Of a stretch of 64,000 bases of DNA, positions 63,401-64,000 are shown one piece after another (positions within the stretch are counted from its first letter, which is position 1; the number at the start of each line of letters is the position of its first letter). The position numbers and the translations under genes are program-made. The notes under the pieces were generated by a model. The model saw nothing but the letters and a program-made list of their open reading frames with translations, was not told the DNA's origin and ran no database searches. The stretch is from Siderastrea radians (Eukaryota; Cnidaria; Anthozoa; Scleractinia; Rhizangiidae), in assembly GCA_964017195.1 (NCBI GenBank), contig OZ024894.1, positions 36,169,614 to 36,233,613 on the forward strand, written 5' to 3'.

Positions 63401-64000
63401 AAGATTCAGTTTAAATCTCACACATGTTTGGCAAGCCACTTTTCCCATACAGAAAAACAAGGCCAAGGCGCGAACAGCGTACAGATTTGTTGTTGATGAA
63501 AAAAGTGCCAATATTTAACAATCATTATGATGCAAAATTTTCCGTGTCGTCATCAGGACGTGAATTAAGGTGCACAGTTTTTTGGGACCATACCTAACTT
63601 TTAGAATCGGCTATTAGACAGTCTTCTCCTTGTCAGATCAACGTGAGATTTGCACTATTTGTTGGTTTTGGATTGGAATTTAGCGTGGTTTACATTTTGT
63701 AAAAATGGATATCTCCTTGACAACGATAAACACAAATCCTCGAAAAAACAGTAAAATTGAAATTTGGTGCGATTCAGATTTCACTTTGAAAAGCAAATAC
63801 CAACATCTTAAACTGTGGTGTATGGCAAACAAGATATACAAGAACCAAAAAATTCTGTATGTTTGCTTTGAAGTAAATCGCAAAAACATTTTCAACCTTA
63901 GTTTTTCCATAGTAATAGTAAATGCACCCAAAAATAATCAATGCTTTGATGAAATGGCTAGAAAATACTGTTTAAATGTGTCTTTTACTACTATTTTACG
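60453..64000. other. Non-coding right end
   Basis: No gene was supported. It contains a dispersed repeat copy at 63290-63545, a G-run at about 63271-63290 and AT-rich DNA. Small frames at 60963-61187 and 61163-61432 overlap, lack domains and are probably chance. Confidence 0.45.
63290..63545 (+). repeat. Dispersed repeat, copy 2 (first copy at 16860-17080)
   Basis: CTTGGAAACCTTAACTTCCA, CACAGATAAGCTACCTG and AACAGCGTACAG occur in the same order as their counterparts near 16893, 16912 and 17005. Confidence 0.55.

Overview
The window looks like nuclear DNA from an anthozoan cnidarian, most likely a stony coral. It is AT-rich, has spliced genes with short exons and long introns, and is full of transposon remnants of kinds common in coral genomes. 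The species cannot be told from the sequence. No rRNA, canonical tRNA, CRISPR array or bacterial operon was seen.

Left part (1.5-10.5 kb, + strand). A PARP14-like gene: KH/RRM-like repeats, three macro domains, a WWE domain and a mono-ADP-ribosyltransferase domain. It can be traced through five exons whose splice phases all agree; one intron uses a GC donor. The frame is broken twice, by a one-base shift near 1.83-1.91 kb and by an in-frame TAA at 6446-6448, so it is a recent pseudogene, a mutant allele or contains assembly errors.

Middle part (10.5-52 kb). Mostly non-coding DNA and mobile elements: a 938-bp TIR element with TA target duplication (14162-15099), two copies of a 461/462-bp TIR element (17979, 43415), a 5'-truncated non-LTR retrotransposon with an intact reverse transcriptase frame (20.4-22.46 kb, minus), two adjacent related MITEs (33.65-34.23 kb), a long inverted repeat (36.28-37.49 kb), a 1.24-kb element with TTA target duplication carrying a broken HIRAN-like coding remnant (46.8-48.06 kb), and hammerhead-like motifs of the Penelope type (43.0 and 45.17 kb). 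Between them lie a short spliced gene for a secreted cysteine-rich peptide with a nonsense codon in its last exon (24.68-25.76 kb), a frameshifted THAP domain (27.5-27.8 kb, minus), a degraded transposon-type coding remnant (42.2-42.6 kb) and a tentative small spliced transcript (34.67-40.4 kb). Repeat blocks at 28.5-30.7 kb recur in inverted order at 40.7-45.0 kb.

Right part (52.2-58.7 kb, + strand). A complete Ngaro-like tyrosine-recombinase retrotransposon with split direct repeats (A1...B1-A2-B2). It encodes Gag with a zinc knuckle, RT/RNase H and a tyrosine recombinase. The RT and recombinase frames have no usable ATG, but each of the three frames opens at a phase-0 splice acceptor, and a single phase-0 donor follows a 47-codon leader exon. 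This suggests that splicing from one leader supplies all three proteins. Beyond it lie a cysteine-rich terminal exon with its own poly(A) signal (59.26-59.40 kb), a 19-bp minisatellite and a broken RecQ-type helicase start (60.29 kb); 60.5-64 kb is essentially empty.

The most unusual pattern is shared by three otherwise different hairpin repeats (241-353, 18442-18582, 32654-32767). All have the same apex: a GTA or GCA triloop closed by C-G, a short GC stem and tandem GA/GA mismatches in 5'-CGAG-3' context on both strands.
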